Assembly: GCA_026419785.1 (NCBI GenBank)
Contig: JAODTK010000300.1
Location: 62,001-126,000 of the forward strand
Origin: Sclerodactyla briareus
Taxonomy: Eukaryota > Echinodermata > Holothuroidea > Dendrochirotida > Sclerodactylidae
Direction of reading: 5' to 3'
DNA length: 64,000 nucleotides
The stretch's first letter is position 1; the number at the start of each line of letters is the position of its first letter. Positions 22,572-34,155 of this stretch are shown here, one piece after another. The notes under the pieces are model-generated. The model was not told where the DNA came from and did not search any database. It saw nothing but the letters and a program-made list of their open reading frames with translations. The position numbers and the translations under genes were made by a program.

Positions 22572-23559
22572 TACAGAACAGGTGACTCACAGAACTAGTA
22601 CATGTATATATTGTCACACATGGGGTGTGTTGTGCCAACAACAAAAAATGAAACAGAACTGCATCTACAGAAACATAAAAGAGAAAAATTCATTTGATGT
22701 AGTCAGAGTCGGTATTTATGGTTGTCTGTCGTAATTGTTTTGTTGTTTTGGGCAAGAATTGAGTTCTACTGTGCTCTTATTAGGACACAACAATCACAAC
22801 ATTGGAAATAGTGTGCTTCTATCTACGAGACAAGAGTTTCTTTTAGAATGAATATGGTCATCGCTACATAGGCTCAACTTGGGTTCTAAGTTATAAACGT
22901 CACCGTTACATAGGCACAATTGGGCTCTACAGTTATAAACCAAACTGTAAATTTGGTGTTTGAACTAAAAAACTTTTAGAGTGAAATTTTTCAAGATCGA
23001 TCAAAATATATTCCACTCCAGAAAATATCAGTACTTGTCAAGTGGCAACCCTGAAAGAGCTGGATTATTTCCTCTTGATGTAGGATTTAGGGCATTAGGC
23101 CTTTTTTGGAGAGTTCTGGTCTGGTCAGTCTTTGAGTGAGGGGGATAAGCCAGTAGTACTTCCTGTCTATCTCTGCTAACAGAGACATTCATTGATAACC
23201 CTCAACATTTTCCCACACTTCAGTGGGGCAGAGGTCAGATCCACACTTGTAACGGCATTCACCATAAATATTCTACCAGACTCTGGAAGTCCTGGTTGGT
23301 GAATCCGGTTGCACTTACTGCTTATGATATCAGTTAGTCTTTCGGAATGCATGGCAGATTATGTGGGCCTACCTCATGAAAATAACTGTTGTAATACAAA
23401 ATCATGGGTTTAGGCAGTTTTGTATTTTCATGACTTGGCAAACAATATATATGTATATTTGATAGGGGACAACATCATCAGGCCCTTTGTTCATCTCAAT
23501 GGGCCACTTTCCCACTACCCCACACCCATTAAGTTCTGCGATCTGTGTCAATTCAAATG
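22572..23559. other. No gene seen
   Basis: Unique-looking. The phrase CATAGGCTCAACTTGGGTTCTA (22868) recurs diverged at 22910 (CATAGGCACAATTGGGCTCT), a local duplication of about 40 bp. Confidence 0.4.
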
Positions 23560-23750
23560 TCTTACAGAACTCTCCCCGATATTGTAACCAATTCATCCCA
23601 ACTGTTTTAATGTTACTGCTGATCAGTATGGAGGAAGGGAAAGCTGTAAAGGTTTGTGCTGGTAGGATGTGTAGTTCCCATGAGGTGAGATTAAAAAGAT
23701 TGTTTTTAACGCTGTACATGCAACGTCAAGCTCTATAACTGTAACCAAGA
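23560..23750 (-). mobile_element. MITE E fragment
   Basis: GTAACCAATTCATCCCAACT, GCTGATCAGTATGG, GTTTGTGCTGGTAGGATGTG and CTGTACATGCAACGTC match 17640-17800 of the interrupted E copy in the same orientation. The half carrying GCATGCTCACTACAGAAC is missing. Confidence 0.6.
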
Positions 23751-25917
23751 AGGCTCATTGGATGTCTCTGCTCAATGATCTTCGGCAGGGCACATGACAT
23801 GAATACGGCAGGCACATGAATCCTGATCTTCGGCCTTGCTCTCTTGAGATTACCACTGTCGTAAAATCTGACCATGCTGGCCGGCTGAGCTACAGTGTAT
23901 AAAGGGGAGAGCGCGTGTTTGATTGGCTGAGTGAGTCATCACTAATTGGAAGCACCTGGGAGAGCTGACTGTGTGATCGCAGAATATCCTGATTAGAAAA
24001 ACAATATCTGAATTGGAAACGATCGGGCTATTATGTGTGGTCGCCATAGCATGCACATCAAGAATGATACATCTGTTTCGTCTGTATGGTCCTAAAGTTA
24101 GTTAGGAAAATAATTTGGCCTATCCAGAACTGGTATTCTCCTGATATTGTAGCAGCCTATGACTTTTTGTCTTTTCAGTCTCAGACTCTCAGTATAATGC
24201 TGCTGGGTCAACCCTAATGCTGATATAGGTAGTAGGTCTATTTTAACTTTGTTAGAAACAATGAAGAAGAAAATAAAAGGTTTCTAAAAGAATATAGCCT
24301 GCCTGTTTGACCCAGTATGTTCCAGCTGTTAATATATTCCTACTGTGTGCGGTGAACATGAGATGTCACAAATTAGGTCAATGTAGGGAAAGGCTAGTGG
24401 CCACATGTGCCGTAGCCTATTAACTTTTTGGGTATACCTTGTGTTAACTTCACACACCCAGCTAGCCTAGCAGCCTAGGCCTCCTGTAATATTGTTATGC
24501 ATGACTGTGTCCCATCCAGTGAGGCCCATGTTACTTTATGTTGTCTCCAGCAGGGAAGAACATGCCCCAGATAATTCCCAGGTGCCCGATAATTATGGTT
24601 CTGAACACAGCAGCGCCCGAAGCTCTATAATTATCTTGATGGCGAAGCAGAGGCCGCTAGAGTCTGTACCTTGTGCTGCTGTTTGGATTATGAGGGTTGG
24701 GTTGCACCAACCCTTGGCTGCAAAGCCCAACGAATGTGTGTGTGATAAGTGTGATTCTAGTTACCTTTGTGGGGGATTGGAAGTATTTGGGCATCCCAGT
24801 CTTGAGATTTGTTGGACAAAAACCAAATACAAGATTTGATGGAAGAATAAGCAGTTTTTCTCCCTCATTTCCTCATACAGCTCTTGCATGCAGTGTTATT
24901 ATTATGTAATAGGTTATGGTATGCTAAAGCTGCGATGTACACAGAACAGATTGCCACATGCATGCACGCAAGTAATATTAATAATAGATAAATAATAAAT
25001 TGCATTTATAATGTGCACAATATCTACGGATGTAATCAAAGTCGCTACAAAAGAGAAGCAATACAAATGTGAAAAAAGAGGCAACTATCAGTCCTTAAAA
25101 GCAACATTGAATAGATGTGTCTTTAGATAATAATATCGTGAAACCTGTGCAGTAAAATGAAAGAATACATTTCAATAAAGAGAAAATACCATTGCGTTGT
25201 CCTGTAATCAGGGCAAGTTAATTTTGAGAGCAACTTGCCCAACAAGTTGTTTTGAAAGTTGATGTTGGGCCCTGGGCCTTCTTGGCCTCATGATCTTGTA
25301 CATTTATCACATAACTGTACATTCATCTTCGTACATTCGTGCGGTTTGAGCTACAGCACCATCGGTGCTCTAGGTTCCCTTCACAATGTCAGGCCGAAAT
25401 TCTAAAGGTTTTGAAATTGAGAGTTGACTGAGCCAGAATATGCTGGCCACTTTACTATGACACCAATTCTGTGGTCAGACCTGCACTTTAGTAGTGCGGT
25501 TGTCAGAGGATTTTGGCTGTGGTTGTTTGCCCCAAGGGAGGATCAGTGGTTCCCAGAAACTCCCAGTGAATATGTAGGCCAGTTAGTTAATGCTGCTCCT
25601 CTGAAAAGGTAAATGGCTTCTCTGGTGGTTGTGGTCTTGTGGAGGGTGTATAATGGGCCACCATCGCCCCTTCCCCCCCCCCTCCCCGTGTCGTATTACA
25701 GGAGTGGAAATTGCTATTAAGTGTCACAAACAGGATTAGATCTGGCAAGCCTCAGGACTAGTCCTGATGTGGTCTCCATGCTGCATTCCAGTTGATGAGC
25801 AGCTCTCGGGTGTTTTCATAAGCCTCTGAAAATATTCAGTTCAGTGCCATGTAAGCCTGAGCGTGGCTTAAAGGGGCTTGAAAGGCTCTTTATGGGAGCA
25901 GCCTCTTCACTGGAGAT
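23751..25917. other. No gene seen
   Basis: The largest unique-looking block of the left half. Short frames at 24492-24909 are unrecognised. A C-rich tract lies at 25669-25686. The area ATTAATAATAGATAAATAAT near 24976 is low complexity. Confidence 0.4.
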
Positions 25918-26227
25918 AATAAGCCAATTCGGAGTTACAGTTAATGAGATGATAATGATATTTCAGATCGACGTTTGATGTGGTAGAACTCCTCTTTTCG
26001 AAACTCCTCTGCCGAAAATAATGGATCCTGCCATCACACAACTTTACAGATCCCCCCATCTACTTATCAACAATACCACCAAAACGGGTCTGAATTGGTT
26101 GCTTTTCAATAGTTGACAGTTTTAAAATAAGCCGTACGATATTGCTATGGGGGGAATCTGGACCGAATCTCATCTATCCCCTGAACTGTTCTATCGTGAG
26201 GCATTGCGCACTTAGAACTAGCTTATT
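25918..26227 (+). mobile_element. MITE E1, apparently full length
   Basis: Left end AATAAGCCAATT (25918) and right end AACTAGCTTATT (ending 26227) are imperfect inverses. The interior CGAAACTCCTCTGCCGAAAA, GATATTGCTATGGGGGGAAT, CCCCTGAACTGTTC and ATTGCGCACTTAGAAC is shared with E2 and, inverted, with the copies at 16664 and 58475. Length is 310 bp. No coding capacity and no clear target duplication. Confidence 0.65.
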
Positions 26228-27137
26228 GAGGGATGATAGGAGCTGTCATGCAGGTTCATGGTTACAGTTCATGAGATGATAGTAGTATTGGCCAAAGGTC
26301 ATAGAGGTACACTGGCTGTTCAACCTCGTACTAACAGTGTGCAGAACAATCTGTCACTAACAGACAAACTCCCCTGACAAAAACTGCACAACCCACCAAG
26401 CTGTTTAGTGGTGATCATGTCACTTGTAACCGTGAGAAGGCTTATTGGGTACAGCCAAGGAGGTACACAGACCATTTTTCAGGGTCCGTATTATGCCGCC
26501 ATTGTGCGACTCTTTAACTTTTCTTAACTCTCTCCACTTTTGCTTTCTTTATTCCATATTCACTCCACAAGACCTAGGAAGATTGGCAACACTAGATATT
26601 TCTCCCTCGCTTCTTTGTTTGTTTTTCTGTAGTGAACGGGGTCGGCAACTTCTATTTTGAAGTGCTTGTTGTGTGCATTGCAAATGTTTTTTCCCAGGGA
26701 CAGTTTTGGCTGACAGGGTTTTATGAAATTAAAAACTGAATTTTCCCTTTTGAATCGGATGTTTACAGTGGCAAAAGTGTTGTGTTTCCTGTCTGTTTTA
26801 TTATTCTACTATTATTAGAACAGTAAAAAAACCTTTAGCCTACCTTCTCTCAAATTAATGAAACTTGCTCTGAATGGGAACTGGTTATAAAAATATTGAT
26901 CCGGGAAATGTAGAGAGAATTATCTTCTCACACACTCACCAATCAATGCAAATCCCCACTCCCCAAATTTTTTGGCAAAAGCTAGTCATGTCTAGTGTGA
27001 GAGGGGTCCATCAAACTTGTACCCAGGGGTGGGTGTGGTCCCTGAACACACCCCCCCAGTTTGTGGGGATATAAGTAAATTGACACTTTAGCAATTATTT
27101 TATCACATAGTACAGCATAGTACAGCATGACTGCACA
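26228..27137. other. No gene seen
   Basis: 26255-26420 (TTACAGTTCATGAGATGATA, ACACTGGCTGTTCAAC, CCCTGACAAAAACTGCACA) resembles 39905-40060 and the start of MITE E, so part of this may be another degraded E-type copy. The rest is unrecognised. Confidence 0.4.
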
Positions 27138-27475
27138 GCAAGCCAGTTCAAATTACAGTTTAATGATGATACTGATATTTGTTGTCAAGCATAGGAACAA
27201 TAGCATTTGACTTTGAACCTACAGATGCAGAACAATTTTTTCGAAACTCCCCTGCCGAAAAATTGCAGATCTTCCACACAAAACTTTACAGATTTCCCCC
27301 CAATACTTACAACCAGAACATCCAAAAACATGTGATGAATTTGTTGCGTTTTGAAATATTGGTGACATTTTAAATATACCATTGCATATTGCATATGGGG
27401 GGAATTCTTATTTTTGTCATTCCCCCGAACTGTTCAGTGTTGAGCATGCGCACTCACAATCCACAAACTGGCTTA
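27138..27475 (+). mobile_element. MITE E2, full length
   Basis: Ends CAAGCCAGTTC (27138) and AACTGGCTTA (ending 27475) form a 9-bp inverted repeat AAGCCAGTT. The interior matches E1: CGAAACTCCCCTGCCGAAAA, CATATGGGGGGAATTC, CGAACTGTTCAGTG and GAGCATGCGCACTCACAA. The direct repeat ACTGCACAGC occurs at 27130-27139 and 27487-27496, close to but not exactly abutting the right end. It may be a target duplication if the true right end is at 27486. Confidence 0.65.
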
Positions 27476-27544
27476 CACATGGCAGCACTGCACAGCTATC
27501 CATGGATTAACTAGACTGGCGGTAGACTGCCAACTTGTATATCC

Positions 27545-28330
27545 CCACTTTGTGACAGTCAGTTTTTTGACCCCTAAGTGACCTTGAATGACCTTTAATG
27601 ACATGGCATTTTCTAAGAAAATTGTAACTCTTCCATGTGATGTATCCACTCCTAAGAGCATTTTGTATTCTGATAACACGCCAGTGCTATTGCCAAAAAA
27701 GTATTTAACTCCAGTTTTTGACCCCTACGTGACCTTTAATGCCATCAATGACATGGCAGTTTTCATAAAAATTGTTCTCTCCATTGATGCATCCACTCCT
27801 AGAAGCATATTGCATTCCAATGAACACGCCTAATGTTATTGCGAAAAGCTATTAAATTAAGCTTTGACCCCTTGTAACTACCGAAGTATGCGTTCGATCG
27901 AATCGGGAGTTGATTCCCTCCATGAAGCACACAAAGGCTAATCAACATATCCAAAAATAACCAGTTTCTATTTTTTTGCCTTAACTCCTTAAATAAATAA
28001 GCACATTTATTCAAGACTCACTTTAACCACATGACCAACTGCCGACAGAGGTCAAATTGAGGTCAGAGGTCACACACATTCGTCACCCCAATTATATTCA
28101 CCTGTGAACTTCCAGCCTCACAGATAGTCATTCTCCGGTTATGGCCAGAAAACAGTTTTTGACCCCTACGTGACCTTGAATGACCTTTAATGACATGGCA
28201 GGTTATATGAAAATTGTTACTCCTCCTGTGATACATCCACTCCTAGGCTCTTTTGCATTCGGATAACACGCTCCATGCTATTGCCGACAAAGTAACAAAT
28301 CATTTTTTGACCCCTTAGTTACCCTCAATG
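27545..28330 (-). repeat. About 600-bp type repeat unit inside A4
   Basis: Contains three GACCCC(T)AAGTGACCTT- or GACCCCTACGTGACCTT-type blocks (near 27568, 27719 and 28161), the CACTCCTAAGAGCAT and CACTCCTAGAAGCAT motifs, and the TTCGATCGAATCGGGAGTTG and GCCGACAGAGGTCAAATTGA segments. All are shared with the arrays at 1-1262, 4426-6110 and 9425-10990. Confidence 0.8.
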
Positions 28331-28625
28331 ACTTTAGCAAAATATCACAAATTTGACCTCGGATGACCTTGAACTTGCCGGCCTGTTTTTTTGGGACCAA
28401 TTGTTACCCAAATAACCAAGTTTCGCCAAAATCAGACATGTTACGAAATATCGCGAAAATTACACAATTTGACCTCGGATGACCCCGAAAATGCCGTCAT
28501 GTTTTTCGGGACGCCATTTTACCCCTAATTAAACCAAGTTTCGCCAAAATCAGACATGTTACGAAATATCGCGAAAATTACACAATTTGACCTCGGATGA
28601 CCTTGAAATGCCACCATGTTCTTCG
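28330..28625 (-). repeat. 118-bp tandem repeat in A4 body
   Basis: CGAAATATCGCGAAAATTAC occurs at 28444 and 28562 (period 118), and a diverged first unit starts at 28328. Each unit contains AATTTGACCTCGGATGACC and CCAAGTTTCGCCAAAATCAG. The last two are nearly identical, so the duplication is fairly recent. Confidence 0.85.
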
Positions 28626-28981
28626 GGACCAATTACCCCTGAGTACCAATTTTCGTGTAGATTGGACAAACTTGAAAATTGGGCATAAGATCACCAAAGC
28701 AGAGGGCAGCAGACGTACGGTAATACCAGTTTTTTGAAAGCACCGAATCTCCATGGGGTCGAACCAGTGTACCAAGTTTCCAGCTAATCGAGTAAAGCGT
28801 TGGGAGTTTTATCACGCTAGACTCAAATCTTCCGGCGGCGGATGCTGCGTCTGCGTGACGCGGCGGCACACAGGATGGCAAAACCCTAATATCCCCCGAA
28901 GTGGGGATATAATGAGTGGTATATCATGAGATACTGGGTGGGCGGCCACATTTGGAGAAAATAGTAATAATTGTATCACAC

Positions 28982-29852
28982 CAGTGTTAAGGACTCGAGT
29001 CCAGTCTGGGTCTCGAGACCAATTTTGAGGAGGGACTTGGACTCGGGATTTCAATGACTCATCCTCTGACTTCGGCTGCTGGGGACGCGGGGACTCGGTC
29101 CGGTTCCAGGTTCAATACCGCACAAAAAAACCTCCTGAACAATTATGAAGAAGAGTACGGGAAATTTTACCATTGCTAATCACACACATGATGAACTGTG
29201 CTGGTCCTTTTTGTTTGCACTGCCAAATTCCGCCGGTCACTACGAAATTTGGAGTTAGCCAGTAGTACAACTGGGCTGTAACTTGTTTAAATGACGTTAG
29301 TTTAATGGCACAGCAAAGAACGTTGCCTCCAGTCTCCTCCCAGTTCCCGCAATGACTGTGGTATTGTGAGATCTTGATATGCAAAAAAAAAAAAAACCTG
29401 TTGTCTGAAAATTATTATGGTCTCAAAATGGTATGTGGGCAAGTGGGGAGTATACGTAAGGTTATATTGATTGTTTAGGGTTGGGTTTTCCATTCTGTTA
29501 GTTTTAGCATTGTAATATTGCAATTACATGGCCTTTGCTCTATGAACTTTCTTGATGGGCGTCCAGCTCTTGAATAGAAATGTGTGAAAACTTTTATTAT
29601 GATTTTTGCATTGCGCTGATTGTGCAATATCATCATATCATACACAGTTTTGGGGGATGCAATATACTAAGGCTGCTTATAAGGCAAGTTAAATAGGACT
29701 CGGAACTCGGACTCGGGACTCGGACAAGAGGACTTTCGGTCTTGACCTACTCGGACTGGATGTCGAGGACTCCGGATCTTGACTTGGACTCGGAGATGAG
29801 GACTCGGTCATCAGAACTCGGACCTCCGTGGCTGACTCGAACTCCAACACTG
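28982..29852 (+). mobile_element. hAT-like element F1
   Basis: Left end CAGTGTTAAGGACTCGAG at 28982 and right end TCGAACTCCAACACTG at 29852 are inverse termini. Both subterminal 120-bp zones are dense in GGACTCGG and its inverse. Flanks ATCACAC (28975-28981) and ATCAAAC (29853-29859) differ at one base, compatible with an old hAT 8-bp target duplication. The interior aligns patchily to F2, for example GCAATTACATGGCCTTTGCT with GCAAATTGCATCTACATGGC. No transposase is present. Confidence 0.7.
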
Positions 29853-30472
29853 ATCAAACTCATGGGATACTAGAAACTAAAATTCAATACGAGGTGTAGA
29901 CTTGAAATGGGAAATCAATGGGACATGAAAAATTTTAAACACGGGTTTGTTCTCTGCTGTCATTGCAATTGGCAGCTGAAAACTCTGCAGGGGAACTTGT
30001 GCAAATGGCCTGAAGATGAGGCTGAAATAGAATTTATCATGGATTTCATGCCAATACAAGAGGGTTTCGGAGGCAGAATCCAGGCAGGGGAGTTTTGCAG
30101 GTCTCGCTCCCCCGCTCGGATTCTGGTTCATCTATTAACAGAGCCAACAGCCTCTCATCCTGTTGTGGGGGTCTTTGGAATTGTTAAAGCCTCTTCAACA
30201 TTCACTGATGGACTGTGGAATTTCATGCAAAAAAGCATCGGGTCCTGTTGTATGGCCTGACAAGGTGTCAGAAACTGGACCATCCAGGCTGGCTTTATTA
30301 GTAGGTTGCTCGACCGAGAGGTCTTGGGCCCAGCCTGTAGCAGGGCCAGAGGGACATTAGATCAGGATGGTCACTGAGGGCACCCATATCAAATATTGAG
30401 GCTATGAGGCCTGATGCTTTAGTTTTAGTATGACCCAGCACGAGTTGGACCCTGGACCTCCAGGCTGGCCTA
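29853..30472. other. No gene seen
   Basis: Contains overlapping frames on both strands (29877-30131 minus, 29907-30260 plus). Neither resembles a known protein, and both strands stay open over much of the same stretch. Confidence 0.4.
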
Positions 30473-30585
30473 TATTGCGCAACGCCTACCTTTCCACGGT
30501 GGCGTAGAGCCTGGACGGGGCGGCTGCACACCCAAAACCATAATATCCCCGGACAATTCCCAGTGTGCGGTGTCGAATAATTACA
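30473..30585 (-). mobile_element. Family A 5'-end fragment
   Basis: TTGCGCAACGCCTACC, GGTGGCGTAGAGCCTGGACG, GGCGGCTGCACACCCAAAAC and CATAATATCCCCGGACA match 45420-45530 of A5. The terminal GGGGATATAA is degraded to GGTGTCGAATAATT. Nothing of the body or 3' end is attached. Confidence 0.65.
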
Positions 30586-31429
30586 CAGCATGAGATGTTG
30601 ACGTAATATATCCTATGCCTATCCCCGTCAGGTCACTCCAGTGCCACCAATTACTGTTATCATTCTCTGGGATGGGATTGAAAACCCAGGTACCACCTTG
30701 GTCCTGGCTGAACTGCTTGAGGAATGAATAACCTAGGATATACATGACTCTGTCATTTCTGATAGATGACTGTTATTGCCATTTCATATCCCCCTCTGTC
30801 TCTTCTCTTTGTCATCATCTGCAGTCTGAAGGTGACTGGACTGGGAGAAATAAATAATATGACAGCCCTCCCTGTCTGTATCCCCATTGGTTGATTTGAT
30901 CTAGCCAGGCTAAAATTGGAACATGATGTCACACCATCACTGGCCCCTGAAGGATGATAGCGTTGCAGTAGGACGAGTTAATATTAGATTGGTCTGATTC
31001 ATTAATAGATTGAGAGGACGCCTACTATGACTCCGTACTAATGTAATAAAGAAGTATGTATGTAGGTATCCCCAATTCCTTTGTAATGGACTGAAATGAT
31101 TGTCTTTGTCAGTTGGGAGGGGGGGTCTCAGGTATCTAATACAAGCCCAATTATAGGATTTAAATGTTCTATGGCATTCAGGAATTTAAATTAACAAAAT
31201 CTACTCTTTTGTTACCTCTCCTTTTCTCTCATCTTTTTTTATAATCTGCATATTTGATGACTTCAGAAGTTATTAAATTCAGATATAATAAGGATATTCG
31301 ATTGTATTCATAATGCAAACGATATCAACAGTAATCGCAGAGGTGCTACAGTGGAGAAATCAAGCAAATGTGACATGTGAGACCCACAAGTGGCAACCTA
31401 TATAGCAGCAATTAGTGGGAAAGTTTTGC
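30586..31429. other. No gene seen
   Basis: Unique-looking sequence with no recognisable frame. Confidence 0.4.
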
Positions 31430-31880
31430 AAAAATTAATTCAAGATGGCCACCAAGTGAGGTCCCGTGGGTCGAAAACGAATGTTGGTCTCAAACGATCG
31501 CCATGTTCTGACATGCGCCAATCTGCAGAAAGGTATAAAGTTGTTTAAAAAAAATGACTGCTGGTTTTGGGTCCCATTCAGGTGAAAACAGAAGTTGGTC
31601 TCTGAACGTTTTTCATGTTCCGAACATTCACTCAAGCGGCATTGTTTTGTAACCAGCTTCTATTTCAGCCCATTGAGTTCCCTCGACATGGCAGCCATAT
31701 TGAATCTTTCCTCAGAACTATCACCCTATCAGATTGACTCGAACTTGCTGTACATGTCCGCCATGGCGAAAATCTTGCCAACATGACTGCCCCCTCTATT
31801 TTTTTGCCAATTTTCAAAGTTTGTCAGATTTAGACGAAACTTGGTGGGCATGAGCTACAGATCTTGTCCTGACATGGCAG
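31430..31880 (+). repeat. Family A body fragment
   Basis: CAAGATGGCCACCAAGTGAG, GAATGTTGGTCTC and AACAGAAGTTGGTCTC follow the same pattern as 57160-57300 in A8 and 39330-39540. GACGAAACTTGGTGGGCATG near 31833 is also family A text. No terminus is present. Confidence 0.5.
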
Positions 31881-33485
31881 CGGTACATTTTGCGGTCACA
31901 GAGATAAATTGCAGAGTTTATCAATTTCCATGCTCAACACCTGTAGGCGCAGTCATGAAATGCGCTCATCCAAACCATGCAACTGGTAGATCGGAGTGTC
32001 GTAGGAATCTAAAGTGGGCTACGTGGTCTACAATGTGGAGAAATTCCCATCGCAGATGAAAACTAAAGCTCCCTATTGAAGCTCCACATCTTTCCCAAGC
32101 AGTCCCCCTCTAGGTTGCACTTGTCTATGAGTCTGCTTGTCAACTAGTAGACATGCCCCGCCGTCCACCCCACCCTCAAGATGCTACAGCGACAACACCT
32201 ATCTTCGCGAGGCAATCCCACACTTACAAGTTGCTTTTTTTTCTTCAAATCTTCACACCCCCTCCCCTAGAATGCTTGGGCCTCTTCACTCCAGTTAGTA
32301 CCAGTTACATCACCAACCATGCATATGTCACATAGGCCCCTTTGTGCTCGCTCGTCCGAAAGGGACAAAGACCTGGAGTGGATTCCGCTAATCGCTGATT
32401 ATCTACCTCTTTGGCCTCCCATGATCTGGGGATGTATGCATACATGAGTAATTTACTCCCGCCATGTTTCCGACTTAATTACTACACAGTAGCCGCGGTC
32501 GATCGATGTTTTTGTCGTTGTCGCCGCTCCTCTGTGCCACTTCAGCCTGAGTCACGGCATTTGTTGACGTCTCGCTCTTGACGGGCGATGTTAGCTATCG
32601 TCGGAAGACACGCCCCCTGTCACCTCATCGCGGCTGCTGAGGAGAGCATCTGCATATTATCCTATCTGTCCCCAGCATCGGTTTCGAGCCCGTTTTAGCC
32701 TTTGTACTGTAGCAGGGCTTACGCATGGCTGGCTTAGTCACCGGGCTATTTTTGGTGCTGACGATATAACCTCTTCTGCTCATTAGTGAACATGCCTGGG
32801 CTTGAGATGGGAGGGGCCTGATGTGAATGATTATTCGCGCGAGATACTATTGAGAATGGGAGAACTTGGCAGTGATCCAAGAATGGTTAGTCACACTCCG
32901 CTAACGTATGCGTCGCACAGTTGTGAGATTCGACTTTGTTGTTCGTTGTGTACTCTGCATATGGCAAATCCATTAATGTCCAAGGTTGGGAGCATTTGGG
33001 TTTAATTAAAGAGCAGTGTCTTATGTAATCGTGGGTTATATGAGTAATTGGAGCAGTAGTCGACTGTTGGACTGTAGACTAGTTAGCTGCAGGGCAAATA
33101 ACAGTCTGAAGAAGTCAGGATTGGGTAACGGCTTTGTCTAGAATATATAAGTTTTCAGAGAATGTCCTTTGATTGGTATGCTCTATAGCTTCAGAAGAAT
33201 TTCTCAATGAGTAGCTGATACTTAGGCCCCTTCAAACACCAGATAATCTCAGAGGTGTCACCATCCCATCGCACAGGTTTTAGTTTTGTAGAAATGGTAT
33301 TCTTTGCTTGCAGTTCCAGGGGGTTAACCAGATGAAGTTGTAATTTCTTGAATAGTAGAGATGATTACAAACGTCTTTGTGTTGTGACCCGTTTTGAGTA
33401 ACCCATGTTATGAATGTGGCTAAATCCTCATGGTGAGACAGTGATGGGGTGAACCAAGAACATGATTGCCTTGTAGGAACCATGC
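31881..33485. other. No gene seen; contains CpG-rich unique block
   Basis: 32340-32700 is unique, less AT-rich and rich in CpG (for example GTAGCCGCGGTCGATCGATG near 32491 and CATCGCGGCTGCTGAGG near 32624), unlike its surroundings. It has no open frame of note. It could be a regulatory region or an unrecognised upstream region. The rest is ordinary AT-rich sequence. Confidence 0.35.
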
Positions 33486-33499
33486 CTGGTATTGGTAAT

Positions 33500-34155
33500 G
33501 ATTCTATCTCTATTTTTCGAACATCTCTGTTTCAATCATCTCTATGTTTCAACATCTCTATTATCCGACATATCGGCACCAAAGTACATTTTTTGTAGGA
33601 ATATAGAGATGTCGGAATATAGATACTTTGTTTACATATCTTCATTTTGACACCTCTATGTCCCGACAACTCTATATATCAACTTCTCTATGTTCGGACA
33701 TCTCCATGTACTGACAAAATGTACTTTGGTACCAATTTTGACACCTCTATGTCCCGACAACTCTATATATCAACTTCTCTATGTCCGGACATCTCCATGT
33801 ACTGACAAAATGGTAACTTTGGTTCCGATGTCACACCGGAGTTGAATGTACTTGGCTCCAACAAATGTACTTTGACGCCGAAAATTTTTCTATCGGTGCC
33901 AAAGTACATTTGTCAGCGCCAAAGTACATCTTGTTTGTTACCAAAGTACATTATATGACAGCGCCAAAGTACATTGTATCGGCATCAAAGTATATTTGTT
34001 TCGGTACCAAAGTCGGAGAGAGACGTCGGAATATAGAGACGTCGAACATAGGGCTGTCGAAACATAGAGATGATGTAATACAGGGATGTCTGAACATAGA
34101 GACGTGGAATATGGGGATGTCAAAACATCAAGATGTCGGAACATAGAGGTGTCCC
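33500..34155. repeat. Foldback repeat of two short motifs
   Basis: Left of about 33860 the plus strand repeats CTCTATGTCCGACAT-type motifs. Right of 33990 it repeats the inverse, ACATAGAGATGTCGGA. Around the centre a second motif, GCCAAAGTACATTTGTC, occurs at least four times forward (33899-33990), once at 33576, and inverted at 33714 and 33866. The segment 33861-33913 is a near-perfect palindrome (ACAAATGTACTTTGACGCCG against CGGTGCCAAAGTACATTTGT). A unit of about 92 bp starting TTTGACACCTCTATGTCCCG is duplicated at 33645 and 33737. No coding capacity; family unknown. Confidence 0.9.

Larger units (their letters stand above)
27511..28911 (-). mobile_element. Helitron-like (HINE) element A4, complete ends
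   Basis: On the minus strand the 5' end is TATATCCCCACTTCGG (28911 downward). It is followed by a GC-rich block near 28830-28870, a body with 118-bp tandem units (28330-28625), one and a fraction of the 600-bp type units (27545-28330), then GTGGGGATATACAAG, hairpin GGCAGTCTACCGCC, AGTCTAG at 27511 and a T outside. It therefore carries satellite-like units between intact termini at 1.4 kb total. It has no coding capacity and lies 35 bp from MITE E2. Confidence 0.75.

Noticed and set aside
24492..24909. Frames of 115 and 70 codons
   Set aside because: They overlap in different frames of the same strand and have no recognisable content.
29877..30260. Overlapping frames of 84 and 117 codons on opposite strands
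   Set aside because: Both strands stay open over the same bases and neither peptide is recognisable, which points to chance.
33500..34155. CRISPR-like appearance of repeated short words
   Set aside because: The motifs have no constant spacer length, occur in both orientations around a palindrome and lie in an animal-like genome.
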